Below are positions 51,328-60,769 of a stretch of 64,000 nucleotides of DNA, in pieces. Location: assembly GCA_028714255.1 (NCBI GenBank), contig JAQTMR010000011.1:1-64000 (forward strand), written 5' to 3'. The translations under genes and the position numbers were made by a program. Below the pieces are notes generated by a model. It saw nothing but the letters and a program-made list of their open reading frames with translations. It had not been told where the DNA came from and ran no database searches. Source of the DNA: Phycisphaerae bacterium (GTDB lineage Bacteria > Planctomycetota > Phycisphaerae > Sedimentisphaerales > Anaerobacaceae). Position 1 is the first letter of the stretch. Every line of letters starts with the position of its first letter.

Positions 51328-52419
51328 CTAATTCTTCTCCGTTTCGGTTGGCTCCTCCGCTAACAATTCCTCTGTCAAACCAAGCTCATCGAAGTATTCT
51401 TTGAGTTGTTCCGAGTCCATGTCATCGTCGCGAATAGCACTTTCGCCAACCTTAATTTCCCTTGTATAAGCTGCATTCTGAGTCACGAAGACAATACTGC
51501 CATCGTGAAGGGCACCATGCTTATATCCTTTTATTTCCTTCTTTTCCATTTCCTTGATTTCTTCAAGCGCAACTTCGTATGCGTCCATTATTCTTTCCAG
51601 CCATTCACGACCTTCGAATACCTTCTTCGGCTCAAGAGTTTCGCCGGGGACGAACCCATCCAACCCTTTCTCTGGCCCATTCCTGTCAACATACAGAATT
51701 TTTTCCATCATCTCTTTGTCTCCGTACAGAAGCTTTTCCGCCAGTTTTTTGTCACCGAAAATTGCTACCGGGATACATGGGCCGCGCTGACGGCTTTGAT
51801 ATCGATACAGGAGTATAGCTACGGTCTCGTCTTTCGGCGGAATGACGTATTCCTCTGCCTGATGAGGTTCGATAGGAATAAAGCCGAGAGTCTCGAAGTA
51901 ATCCCTCAAAACATTAGATTTCATATACTCATCATAAAAAACATCATCACTGTCTTTAAACGTAACATTTCTTATATAACCCTTATTCCGAGTTATAAAG
52001 ACGATTTTACTCATAATCCCGTATTGCTTATCTAAACCTTTTTCTTCAGCCTCTGTGAGAGCAATATCATATTCATCGATTATTTTTTCTAACCAGCCAC
52101 GGCCCTCAATTAACTTCATCGGCTCAAGTTTCCTACCTATAATCTTCTCTGCATTTTTCTTGTCGCCGAATAAGGCCAGCATATAGCAAATATTATTGTA
52201 ATCATCGGAACAGATGTTACAGTCATTATCACCAATAATCGGAATAGGTTCAAATAGAATTGCTATAGTCTCATTTGCCGACGGAACAAAATATTTATCC
52301 GCCTTTACAAATCCGAAATCTGGTTCTGTCTGTTTTTCTCCTTTTGTGTCACTCTGCATCAATATAAAGCAGGTTAAGCAAATGGCCCAAAATAGATATG
52401 TTCCTTTTGTGTTCCTCAT
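51328..52419 (-). CDS. secreted protein with two internal repeats, unknown
   Basis: A 363-residue protein starting at 52419, 6 bases after AAGGAG. A signal peptide or membrane anchor spans residues 6-26. The rest is two copies of a ~150-residue unit: ETIAILFEP and ETVAILLYR; LALFGDKKNAEK and VAIFGDKKLAEKL; GRGWLEKIIDEYDIAL and GREWLERIMDAYEVAL; IVFITRN and IVFVTQN. The unit is not a family I know. It lies directly after the 988-residue gene on the same strand and probably shares its transcript. Confidence 0.65.
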   Translation of the reverse strand: MRNTKGTYLFWAICLTCFILMQSDTKGEKQTEPDFGFVKADKYFVPSANETIAILFEPIPIIGDNDCNICSDDYNNICYMLALFGDKKNAEKIIGRKLEPMKLIEGRGWLEKIIDEYDIALTEAEEKGLDKQYGIMSKIVFITRNKGYIRNVTFKDSDDVFYDEYMKSNVLRDYFETLGFIPIEPHQAEEYVIPPKDETVAILLYRYQSRQRGPCIPVAIFGDKKLAEKLLYGDKEMMEKILYVDRNGPEKGLDGFVPGETLEPKKVFEGREWLERIMDAYEVALEEIKEMEKKEIKGYKHGALHDGSIVFVTQNAAYTREIKVGESAIRDDDMDSEQLKEYFDELGLTEELLAEEPTETEKN

Positions 52420-52433
52420 ATTTAACTCCTTCA

Positions 52434-55400
52434 TTACTGTCCGCTAGTAATATCTGGGTATCTAAACCAAATATACTGATCACCAAATCCAACATCGCTG
52501 ACTCCGTAATCACGAAGTTTTGTCGAGATTTCTTGTCCTACTGCAGGAGTTGCATCAGATGCCCTTTCTTTGGCATCATGCAAATTTTCGCCCCACGCGC
52601 CGAGTCCTTCCCATAGCGCTTTTGTGTATGGATTGTAAGACTGAAGCAATACTGTAATACTATCCCTGAAGGGAACTTCATCCGTCCAGCTTATAAACGC
52701 TTTGTCGCCCGGAAACCCATTAATTGGTAGTATCCCTAACGCCTCTGCGAATTGAGAGGTAGCTCCTCCCTCGCAGGTATGGAAGTATACAAAGTTCAAT
52801 TTGGGGTTTTCCATAAACCCCAATTCTTCAATTGAATGAGGATACCACCAACTATTAAATGCGGAAACTTTCTCTCCGTTGAATTCAATAATTTGGTTCC
52901 ACTTACTCTCATAGCCGTAGCAACCATGTCCAAAGTGAACCCAGATTTTAACATCCTGAAGCTGGAGCCAACGTTTGACATTATCCCACGTACTTTTACG
53001 CCATGACAAAGGAATAACGTAGTTTGTACCAATCCTACCGCCTCCTTTGGTTACAACCGCATTGATGACTTCTTTGCAATACATTGCGACATCTTCCGAA
53101 CCAACAGAGACAATCATCCTCGCAGTCGAATCAGGGTCGTAGTCCACTTTCTTAGTTACTGAAGCGCTCATTTTCCCGCTTCTGCTACTCGAACTGGCAG
53201 TAATTCTATCGAATCCATCACCGTTGGCCATCAAAAGGAAAACTTCCGGACTCGATACATTCATATCATAAATCAGATGATCTTCAGAGAAAACCTCTCC
53301 CGGAATAATGGCTTGTATATTGCCGGTAAAATCCCCGGAATAAACCGTTGTACCATCAAAACCATCGTTAACTTCCACAGTATAATCCGTCCCCGACAAT
53401 CCAAAGGCATAGAAGCAATAAGGCTTATCGAGTTGATAACCTTCTTCCATAGCCACATGGCTCAATTCATTGTTGAAAACAACTTCATTTGTCTGCGATG
53501 ATACGACCCTGCCGTCCACGTCCATACTTACAATCTTAATCTCGTGCGTGCTGTTGGTGAAATTCTCTGTATGAATACCTATAAACGGATTTTCATCCTC
53601 CATCTCGATGAAAAACTCCCTCTGCAACAAGCCATCTATTAATGCAAATACTTTGTACGTTCTTTGATCCGACACATCAATGCTCATATGCACGTAACCA
53701 CTTAAATTATTCGGGTCTTGGTCGAAACTCGGCACTATATTAGGAAGCATAGGTTCGCAGTTTAGCTCCCACTGGCTGGCTAAGAGCGCAAAATCTTCAA
53801 GATTCACAAAACCATCTCCACTGATATCGGGGATATCGCCCCAAAATCTATCATCTAAACTACACAGCCAGTATTGAGCAAATTCCGCATAATCATATAA
53901 ATCAAAATACGTCAGCCAATAATCCCCAATCACGGCAAGCTCATTATAGTCAACGACTCCGCTATCGTCAAAATCCCACGAATAGCACTTCTGATTATCA
54001 CCGTAGTCGTAAAGCCAGTAATCAGCCAATAACATAATATCGCCAAAATCAACCTTGTAATCGTTGTCCAAATCCGCCGTTAGAATTGTATCACCTGCGT
54101 TCGAAAACTGCCAGTTGATATAATGAAAACCTATATCTGTTATGTTGGAATCAGGAACCCCGTCAACCGTAGTAGCCTTTCCGATAAGCGAGGCCTGCCC
54201 TGAGCCTGTCGAATGGGTCTCGTCGATATACTTACTGCCCGCATCTATCAACGCGCAATCCTGTTCGAGAAAGAATGGGTACTGCGCATAGCCATACACG
54301 AACGGGTCTTCAGTCAGCATCTGCGAATTAACATCATCGAAGGGATTGCCCGGATTTTCAATAGCAGAGTTTGCGTAGTAGCCGTGATTGTACCGCTCGC
54401 CTTCCGCTACCCAGCCGCCGCCCTGAATAATCGCGTAGTAATAACTTCCCGCAATCAGATTATTCGCCATAAAAGCTGTTCCGACCTCGTTACTATCCGC
54501 GACGCCGTGTACCCCAATCCCGCAATCCTGCCCCAAGCCGCCATAGAAGGAGCCGACTACGGTGTTATGCTCTATTGCAATTATCGTCTCGCTCGAAGCA
54601 TTGCCATTCGCGTCAGCCATATATATCTCTATCCCTATATAATAGCAGTCAATCAACAGATTGTTAAAAACATCCGTCAGTTCAGGGCCTTCCTGATAAA
54701 TACCTTCATAACACCATTCTATCTCGTTATCCATGATAGGCTCGTCAAGCCGATTATTCCTTATCCAAATGCCCTTTTCAGCACAAAGCATATAACAGTA
54801 GTTTATCTTACACATTGACGATGCCGAACCCTCAATCTTAATTGCAAACTCATAGTCGTCATGATAGGACTGTGCGTCCGAAACAAAAGAAACCATGCTA
54901 TCTGGCGTACCCACCGCGTTTATCACCCCTGCATTTCTGACAATTATCCCGCCGTAAGCACAATTCCGAACCGTCACGTCGGGCTTGATTATCAACATCG
55001 CGCCTTCGACATATACCTTGCCGTTAAGATGAACGTCGCAGTCCCAGACAGTATTGGTATTTATTACCGCCCCTGCCGGAATTTCAATAGTTGTTAATGT
55101 GTCCTCTAATGCAAGCTTTTCAGAACTGCTCCGCCCCCGAACAAGACTTTTCTTAAACGCAGGCCTAAATCTTCTCTGCTTCCTGCCTGTTTCGACAACT
55201 GGCTTTTTAATAACCGGAGCAGCCGGGCACATTTTAGCCTTCCGTTCTTTCTTCGGAATAGTTGGCAGACCAGCCAAACAGATGTCGAAAAGGCACAATC
55301 CTACAAGAAAGACAGTTGCTAACTTTTTTGTGATTATCCCTCTCTTCTCGCTAAATTGACATTCTCCACTCGCTCTTTTTAGGAATCTTGTCCCTCGCAT
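52434..55400 (-). CDS. secreted beta-helix/dockerin-like/caspase-like protein
   Basis: A 988-residue protein. GGAGT precedes the ATG, then a signal peptide. About 110-420 is a parallel beta-helix. Residues 440-560 hold several dockerin-like units (DLDNDYKVDFGDIMLLADYW, DISGDGFVNLEDFALLASQW) and 560-740 beta domains. The C-terminus looks like a clan CD peptidase: KIWVHFGHGCYG (H825) and FVYFHTCEGG (C876), each after a hydrophobic strand, as in gingipain, caspase and CHAT domains. The sequence STGSGQAS derives from a DNA repeat. Proteolysis or self-processing at the cell surface is inferred. Confidence 0.75.
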   Translation of the reverse strand: MRGTRFLKRASGECQFSEKRGIITKKLATVFLVGLCLFDICLAGLPTIPKKERKAKMCPAAPVIKKPVVETGRKQRRFRPAFKKSLVRGRSSSEKLALEDTLTTIEIPAGAVINTNTVWDCDVHLNGKVYVEGAMLIIKPDVTVRNCAYGGIIVRNAGVINAVGTPDSMVSFVSDAQSYHDDYEFAIKIEGSASSMCKINYCYMLCAEKGIWIRNNRLDEPIMDNEIEWCYEGIYQEGPELTDVFNNLLIDCYYIGIEIYMADANGNASSETIIAIEHNTVVGSFYGGLGQDCGIGVHGVADSNEVGTAFMANNLIAGSYYYAIIQGGGWVAEGERYNHGYYANSAIENPGNPFDDVNSQMLTEDPFVYGYAQYPFFLEQDCALIDAGSKYIDETHSTGSGQASLIGKATTVDGVPDSNITDIGFHYINWQFSNAGDTILTADLDNDYKVDFGDIMLLADYWLYDYGDNQKCYSWDFDDSGVVDYNELAVIGDYWLTYFDLYDYAEFAQYWLCSLDDRFWGDIPDISGDGFVNLEDFALLASQWELNCEPMLPNIVPSFDQDPNNLSGYVHMSIDVSDQRTYKVFALIDGLLQREFFIEMEDENPFIGIHTENFTNSTHEIKIVSMDVDGRVVSSQTNEVVFNNELSHVAMEEGYQLDKPYCFYAFGLSGTDYTVEVNDGFDGTTVYSGDFTGNIQAIIPGEVFSEDHLIYDMNVSSPEVFLLMANGDGFDRITASSSSRSGKMSASVTKKVDYDPDSTARMIVSVGSEDVAMYCKEVINAVVTKGGGRIGTNYVIPLSWRKSTWDNVKRWLQLQDVKIWVHFGHGCYGYESKWNQIIEFNGEKVSAFNSWWYPHSIEELGFMENPKLNFVYFHTCEGGATSQFAEALGILPINGFPGDKAFISWTDEVPFRDSITVLLQSYNPYTKALWEGLGAWGENLHDAKERASDATPAVGQEISTKLRDYGVSDVGFGDQYIWFRYPDITSGQ

Positions 55401-55785
55401 AATATATACTCCTCAACAATAATATGGTTATTTATTAAGATGCGCAAATACAGCTTAGTGTTCCCTTAATTATTTCATTTTTTTCTCCTACCTATGGCAT
55501 GGCATAGCCATTTCAAAAATTATTCAGCCACAGTCCTTGGGACTCCTTACGGAGAGAACACAGAGTTCACAGAGATATAAAAATTAAAAATTTTGTGTCT
55601 ATTCGTGTTCATTCGTGGTTAATCTTTTTCTTTTCAGTTAGCCGCAAAAATGCACAAAAGTCTCAAAAGAGTTTTTATATTTTTCATTTCGTGTCTATTC
55701 GTGTGAATTCGTGGTTAATTTTTCTTAGAGTCTTAGTGACTTCGTGGCCGATTTTTTCTATGAACTAAAAACTATGAACTCAAAA

Positions 55786-55820
55786 CTGCGCGATTTGTTC
55801 GTTTCGAACAATTCGCGCAG
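55786..55820. repeat. long hairpin CTGCGCGATTTGTTCG
   Basis: Arms 55786-55801 and 55805-55820 pair over 16 bases with one mismatch around a TTT loop, forming a strong stem. No T-run follows, so it is not an obvious terminator. Confidence 0.7.
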
Positions 55821-55835
55821 GGGGGTGCAAAATTG

Positions 55836-55906
55836 TTGTAAGTTAGGCACAAGTTTTTGTAAATTCCGGCATGTTTTTGTAAACTATTGTAAGTTATTGT
55901 AAATCT
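55836..55906. repeat. five TTGTAARTTA repeats at helical spacing
   Basis: Copies start at 55836, 55857, 55877, 55887 and 55897, spaced 21, 20, 10 and 10 bases. They lie about 440 bases upstream of the 988-residue gene. The phasing would put all copies on one DNA face, as in an operator, but no regulator is known. Confidence 0.5.
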
Positions 55907-56088
55907 TTGCACGTCTAAAACCTAAAACTTGCGCGTTTGGTTCTATACCAAGTTACCCAAACTGTTTATTTTAACACCCCAAAATCTCGCCGATTTGCAT
56001 TCTCTTTTTTGTTTCGTCGTAAGATTTCCTGCACGAAAATGGCGGAGTGAGTTTCCATACTATACGTAACTGTTGCCGATTCAGACAG

Positions 56089-57687
56089 TTAAGGGTTTTC
56101 TGCAACGGATACTTGTTTGAAGTCGTCCCCCTGCTCGATTCGGCACTTTCGATTATTCGAATATGCCAGAGCCCCGTGTTCGTACATCATGCTGAGTTTG
56201 TTCTGTGCAATAGCGCAGCCCTGTTCGGCAGCAAGTGTAAACCAGTTAGCTGCTTCTTTGTAATTCCGGGGGACGCCTTGCCCTTTGGCATACATCAAAG
56301 CCAGGTTAGTCTGCGCGACAGCATAACCCTGCTCTGCGGCAAGTTTCAGCCATTTGGCGGCTTCCTCATCATTTATATCAACACCCTGTCCCTTGATATA
56401 CATCATGCCTAATCTGGTTTGTGCAAGGGTGAATCCCTGATTGGCAGCGCGTCGGAACCATTCGGCAGCTTCAGTGTAATCCTGAACAACGCCAAGGCCT
56501 TTGTAGTACATCCACCCCATAGTGTATTGAGCCTGTGCAAGATTCTGCTCGGCAGCAGGCCTTAGCCATTTAACTGCTTCGTTATAGTCCTGAGCAACAC
56601 CCTGACCTTCGTAGTACATTAACCCCAGGTTGTTCTGCGATTCGGCATAGCCCTGTTTGCCGGCAAGGGTGTACCAATTAACAGCTTGTTTGTAATCTAT
56701 GGGGACACCTAATCCATCGTGATTCATAACGCCGAGTGTATGCTGAGCAACCGCACAATTCTGATTGGCGGCAAGGTGCAGCCAATTCGCAGCTTCTTTA
56801 TAATCTTCAGCAGAACATTGTCCTTTAAGGTATATCAATCCCAAGCCGCACTGTGCGTTGACGCAACCCTGTTCGGCAACAGGTTCGAGCAGATTTTTTG
56901 CCTGTTCATAGTCTTGTGGGACGACTTTCCCTTCCATACACATCAAGGCCAGATTGTTCCTGGCGGGAATATGTCCCTGTTCGGCGGCTTGTCGGTATAA
57001 TTGGGCGGCTTTTACGGGGGCATGCACGACACCTTGTCCCTTCTCATACATCAGGGCAAGATTATTCTGTGCGGGAGCATATCCCTGTTTTGCGGCGAGT
57101 CGAAGCCATTTAGCGGCTTCTTTATTGTTTTGGGAAACGCCTGTCCCGTCGCGATACATCGAGCCTAAAGCAAATTGAGCTTTGGCATTGCCGCTGCGGG
57201 CGGAATCTTTCAACAGTTTCACAGCTTTCTTATTGTCCTTATCGGGTGTCTCGTCTCGCATCTGCATAATGCCGAGGTTGCCTGATGCGAGGCTGTTGCC
57301 TTGCTCGGCGGCGAGTTGAAACCACTTCTGTGCCTGTTGATAATCCTTCGGGACGCCTTTACCTTTATAATACAACAGAGCCAGATTGTTTTGGGCGAGG
57401 GCGAATCCCTGTTCGGCGGAAAGTTTGTACCAGTCCGCAGCTTTGTTATGGTCCTGAATAACTCCATGACCTTCGTCGTACATCAAGCCCAGATAGAACT
57501 GCGCTCCGGAATCGCCGGCGTCAGCCAGCGGCTGCCATTTATCAAGAGCTGCGGCATAGTCTTTTCTCTCGAATGCAAACCAGCCACTCTGCAAATCAGA
57601 ACCACATCCGACTATTGAGCATAACGAGATTATGGTGATACAGATAATAGTATTCGAAACTATATTTTTCTTATTATTGGCCGGCAT
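56089..57687 (-). CDS. Sel1-repeat lipoprotein
   Basis: A 532-residue lipoprotein starting at 57687 after AGGAG, with lipobox SIVGC. The body is 13 consecutive Sel1-like repeats, each 36 residues, of the form YxEAAxWxxxAAEQGxAxAQ, xNLxLMYxxGxGVxxD. Sel1 proteins are solenoids that organise protein complexes in the envelope. The repeats are near identical in places (ALMYEKGQGV, ALMYAKGQGV), suggesting recent expansion. It is divergent from the TonB operon. Confidence 0.9.
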   Translation of the reverse strand: MPANNKKNIVSNTIICITIISLCSIVGCGSDLQSGWFAFERKDYAAALDKWQPLADAGDSGAQFYLGLMYDEGHGVIQDHNKAADWYKLSAEQGFALAQNNLALLYYKGKGVPKDYQQAQKWFQLAAEQGNSLASGNLGIMQMRDETPDKDNKKAVKLLKDSARSGNAKAQFALGSMYRDGTGVSQNNKEAAKWLRLAAKQGYAPAQNNLALMYEKGQGVVHAPVKAAQLYRQAAEQGHIPARNNLALMCMEGKVVPQDYEQAKNLLEPVAEQGCVNAQCGLGLIYLKGQCSAEDYKEAANWLHLAANQNCAVAQHTLGVMNHDGLGVPIDYKQAVNWYTLAGKQGYAESQNNLGLMYYEGQGVAQDYNEAVKWLRPAAEQNLAQAQYTMGWMYYKGLGVVQDYTEAAEWFRRAANQGFTLAQTRLGMMYIKGQGVDINDEEAAKWLKLAAEQGYAVAQTNLALMYAKGQGVPRNYKEAANWFTLAAEQGCAIAQNKLSMMYEHGALAYSNNRKCRIEQGDDFKQVSVAENP

Positions 57688-58029
57688 AAATGGCAGCTCC
57701 TTTCTTAGGCTCATCACAGGAGCTATCGGTATATTCCAGCAGCTGTTTTAGTGACGTATGGGCGGAATAAATTTCATGCTCTCCTTCGGAATGACTGGTG
57801 TTTGTAAACTGATTCTGTCGGGCCTGGGTAAGAAGTGATAAAACGCGGCAATAATGTAACAATTATTCTTATTCTAATCGCTGCTTAACAAATCCCTAAC
57901 AAAAGTGCCTTACAATCTCGTGCTATGGCACAAATTCGGAGTCACAAAATAATAACTCTGTTAGAAGGTTGGGGCGGGGTTGTCCGATAATGCAACATTA
58001 CCCGCAAAAAGTGGCAGAGTAAGGTGGTT
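57688..58029. other. divergent intergenic region before the TonB operon
   Basis: It should hold the promoters of the Sel1 lipoprotein and the TonB operon. I see no Fur-like palindrome that I would defend, no riboswitch and no gene. The DUF3450 ATG at 58030 follows AAGGTGG at short spacing. Confidence 0.5.
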
Positions 58030-58836
58030 ATGAATATCAAAGGGAAATCAAAAATCAGAAGTTACAAACTGACGGCAGTATTACTTCTGCCGGCTTTTAT
58101 TATTTGTCTTTTGTGCTCCGGGACCGTGTCTGGTGACAATGGCAGTAATATTGAAAATACACGGATGTCGCTTGAAAAATGGATTGAGACCCAGCGCATC
58201 ATTTCGCAGGAGAAGCATGACCTTGAGCTTTCCAAAGAAATGCTTAACGAACGCATCGAATTGGTACAAAGTGAAATAGAGTCGCTGCACAGTAAAATAA
58301 GTCGGGCCGAAGAAAGCATCGCCGAGGCGGACAAGAAGCGGGCGGAGATGATTGAGGAAAATGAAAAATTCAAGAAGGCAGCCGAGTCGCTTAGTGGTAC
58401 TTTAGTTTCGATGGAAGACCGTACCAAGCAGCTGCTTTATCGCCTGCCCGAGCCTATCAGGGAGCGAATTAAGCCGCTTAGCCAGAGTCTGCCGGATAAT
58501 ACGGGCAAGAGCGAGTTGTCGATAGCGGAGCGATTTCAGAATATTGTCGGAATCCTTAACGAAGTAGATAAATTTAACCGTGAGGTTTCTGTTACCAGCG
58601 AAGTGCGTACATTAGAAGACGGCAGTTCCTTTGAAGTTACCGCTTTATATATCGGGCTTGGCCGGTCTTATTACGCAAGCGCCGACGGCAAACTCGCCGG
58701 GACCGGAACGGCCTCGAAAGACGGGTGGGTGTGGAGACAGGCCAACGAATCTGCCCCGCAAATCGTCGATGCAATCGATATATTAAAAAATGAAAAAGTG
58801 GCGTCTTTTGTGCTGTTGCCTGTGAAAATTGAATAA
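58030..58836 (+). CDS. DUF3450 periplasmic coiled-coil protein of a TonB2-type system
   Basis: A 268-residue exported protein: signal peptide (about 10-35), a long coiled coil (about 45-125, rich in Glu and Lys), then the DUF3450 C-terminal part with IAERFQNIVGILNEVDKFNR, YIGLGRSYYAS and SKDGWVWRQ. In Vibrio a DUF3450 gene precedes ttpC in the TonB2 operon. The gene order here is identical, which supports a role in contact between TonB complex and the peptidoglycan or outer membrane. The ATG at 58030 is preferred over GTG at 58024. Confidence 0.9.
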   Translation: MNIKGKSKIRSYKLTAVLLLPAFIICLLCSGTVSGDNGSNIENTRMSLEKWIETQRIISQEKHDLELSKEMLNERIELVQSEIESLHSKISRAEESIAEADKKRAEMIEENEKFKKAAESLSGTLVSMEDRTKQLLYRLPEPIRERIKPLSQSLPDNTGKSELSIAERFQNIVGILNEVDKFNREVSVTSEVRTLEDGSSFEVTALYIGLGRSYYASADGKLAGTGTASKDGWVWRQANESAPQIVDAIDILKNEKVASFVLLPVKIE

Positions 58837-58855
58837 CAAGGATAAGTTTGCGGCT

Positions 58856-60769
58856 ATGAAAATAAAGAATGTATTCGTATTTGTTCTCCTTCTTGCCATC
58901 GCGGCGGTTCTTTACGCACAGGACGACCCGAACGAGCTGTCCGATGCCAACACCACCGCTGCCGCTACCGAGCAAAATGTCGAAAGCAGTTTCAGTCAAG
59001 CCAGTGAATCCGTACGTCAGAAGCTCGACGAAAGCGTTGCCGAGCTTAACCAACTGCGAGAGCAGATAGCTGCGGAAAAAATTCCGCTTAGCCGAAAGCT
59101 TAGCGACCTCGAAGCCGAACTGACAAAAATCCGTCTCGAATATCAGCAGACTTCGCGTCTTCTTGACAGCCGAACGCTCGATTTAAGCAACCTGCGTTCC
59201 GAAATTAAATCACGTCAGGAGGAATCAACCTACCTTTCCAATCTATTCGATGAATACATTCGCAACTTCGAATCACGCCTACATATTGCGGAATCACAGC
59301 GATACCGTGAGCCGCTCGAAGCGGCAAAAATGGCGTCTGGCAACAGCAACCTTTCTGAACAGGAGATTTACGCAACTCAAGCTAAACTTTTGGCGGTTTC
59401 GATTGAACGGTTATACGACGCACTTGGCGGCGTTCGATTCGATGGGACCGCGACAGATTCCACCGGTTCGATTCATCATGGAACCTTTATATTAATCGGG
59501 CCGGCAGCTATTTTTCAGTCCGATGACGGCAAAAACGTCGGAACCGCAGAGCAGCGACTTGGTTCACTTGAGCCGACGGTCATTGCGTTCGGAATGCCGG
59601 AGCAGGCTGCGGCGGCATCCAAAGTTGTTTCCAATTCTACGGGGCTTTTTCCATTCGACCCGACTCTCGGCAACGCTCATAAAATAGAATCGACCAAAGA
59701 AACGATTTACGAGCACGCAAGCAAGGGCGGGCCGGTGATGGTCCCCATCCTTGCGCTAGCGGGAGCTGCGCTGCTTATAGCTCTTTACAAATGGGCTCGT
59801 ATGTTGTTTTTGCGTAAACCATCCAGAAAAAAAATAAAAGCCCTAATCGATGCAATCGCCGCTCGCGATAAAGAAACAGCTATGAAAAAGGCCAAGGCTA
59901 TCGGCGGGCCCGTCGGCAGGATGTTGACTATCGGTGTTGAACATCTCAAGGAGCCGAGGGAGCTTATCGAAGAGATGATGTACGAAGAGGTTCTATCAAC
60001 GCGTTTGCGGCTTCAGCATTTGCTGCCGTTTGTCGCATTGAGCGCATCGTCAGCGCCGCTATTGGGACTATTGGGTACCGTGACAGGCATCATCAATACT
60101 TTCAAACTGATAACAGTGTACGGTTCCGGTGACATAAAGACCCTTTCCTCCGGTATTTCCGAGGCTCTTGTTACGACAGAATTCGGGCTATATGTCGCGA
60201 TTCCTTCGCTGCTGATGTATGCCTTTCTTTCTCGCAAGGCACGCGGGGTAGTTGATGATATGGAAAAGGCCGCCACGGCTTTTATAAACCAAGTCAGCAA
60301 GACGCCTTATCGGCAGGAAGAGGCCGCAGCGGATATGTCTGCAACAACGGAAAGTTTATTACAAAATAGGATACAGCCTGTGAATCCGGAGTCGGTCGGG
60401 CGGTATCCGAAAGATTCAGCAGGCGGTCTTATGAATCCGAACGTGGTCAGTGTGCGTAAAAATTCCACTGTTGCCGAGGCGATAGAAAAGATACGTTCCG
60501 CCGAGGTTGATGGCGATATTAACGCTGTATTTATCGTCGATGAAAATGGGCAGTTCGCGGGACATGTGCTGGTTCGTTATCTTCTGACCCGACCGGAGCA
60601 AACCTGTGTCGAGTCTTTGGCGGACAGGGATGCTGCGTTTGTTCGCGTAGATACTCCCGGCAATGAAGTGCGGAGTTTGTTGAGTAAACACGGTTTGGTA
60701 AGTATTCCGGTGCTCGATGGTAATAACAAATTAGTCGGGCGCATTAGCCGAAATGGAAACGGGCAATGA
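58856..60769 (+). CDS. TtpC-like MotA/TolQ/ExbB protein fused to an MgtE-like CBS pair
   Basis: A 637-residue protein: a signal or first helix, then a periplasmic coiled coil (about 25-130) and a beta domain. A membrane helix (296-318) and two more with LLGLLGTVTGIINTF and VTTEFGLYVAIPSLLMYAF form the ExbB core. Residues about 510-635, beginning YPKDSAGGLMNPNVV, match the CBS pair that follows this motif in MgtE magnesium channels. In Vibrio, TtpC joins ExbB2, ExbD2 and TonB2 for siderophore uptake. The CBS pair is extra and could gate the motor. TTG at 58829 is an alternative start. Confidence 0.9.
   Translation: MKIKNVFVFVLLLAIAAVLYAQDDPNELSDANTTAAATEQNVESSFSQASESVRQKLDESVAELNQLREQIAAEKIPLSRKLSDLEAELTKIRLEYQQTSRLLDSRTLDLSNLRSEIKSRQEESTYLSNLFDEYIRNFESRLHIAESQRYREPLEAAKMASGNSNLSEQEIYATQAKLLAVSIERLYDALGGVRFDGTATDSTGSIHHGTFILIGPAAIFQSDDGKNVGTAEQRLGSLEPTVIAFGMPEQAAAASKVVSNSTGLFPFDPTLGNAHKIESTKETIYEHASKGGPVMVPILALAGAALLIALYKWARMLFLRKPSRKKIKALIDAIAARDKETAMKKAKAIGGPVGRMLTIGVEHLKEPRELIEEMMYEEVLSTRLRLQHLLPFVALSASSAPLLGLLGTVTGIINTFKLITVYGSGDIKTLSSGISEALVTTEFGLYVAIPSLLMYAFLSRKARGVVDDMEKAATAFINQVSKTPYRQEEAAADMSATTESLLQNRIQPVNPESVGRYPKDSAGGLMNPNVVSVRKNSTVAEAIEKIRSAEVDGDINAVFIVDENGQFAGHVLVRYLLTRPEQTCVESLADRDAAFVRVDTPGNEVRSLLSKHGLVSIPVLDGNNKLVGRISRNGNGQ

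Larger units (their letters stand above)
55401..56088. other. repeat-rich intergenic region
   Basis: No gene is supported. From 55510 to 55760 there are repeated phrases such as 'cacagagttcacagag' and 'gtgtctattcgtg...ttcgtggttaat'. The hairpin and phased repeats at 55786-55906 are listed separately. Confidence 0.6.

Noticed and set aside
55836-55906. possible CRISPR array
   Set aside because: Repeats are only 10 bases with 0-11 base gaps; there are no spacers of CRISPR size and no cas genes.
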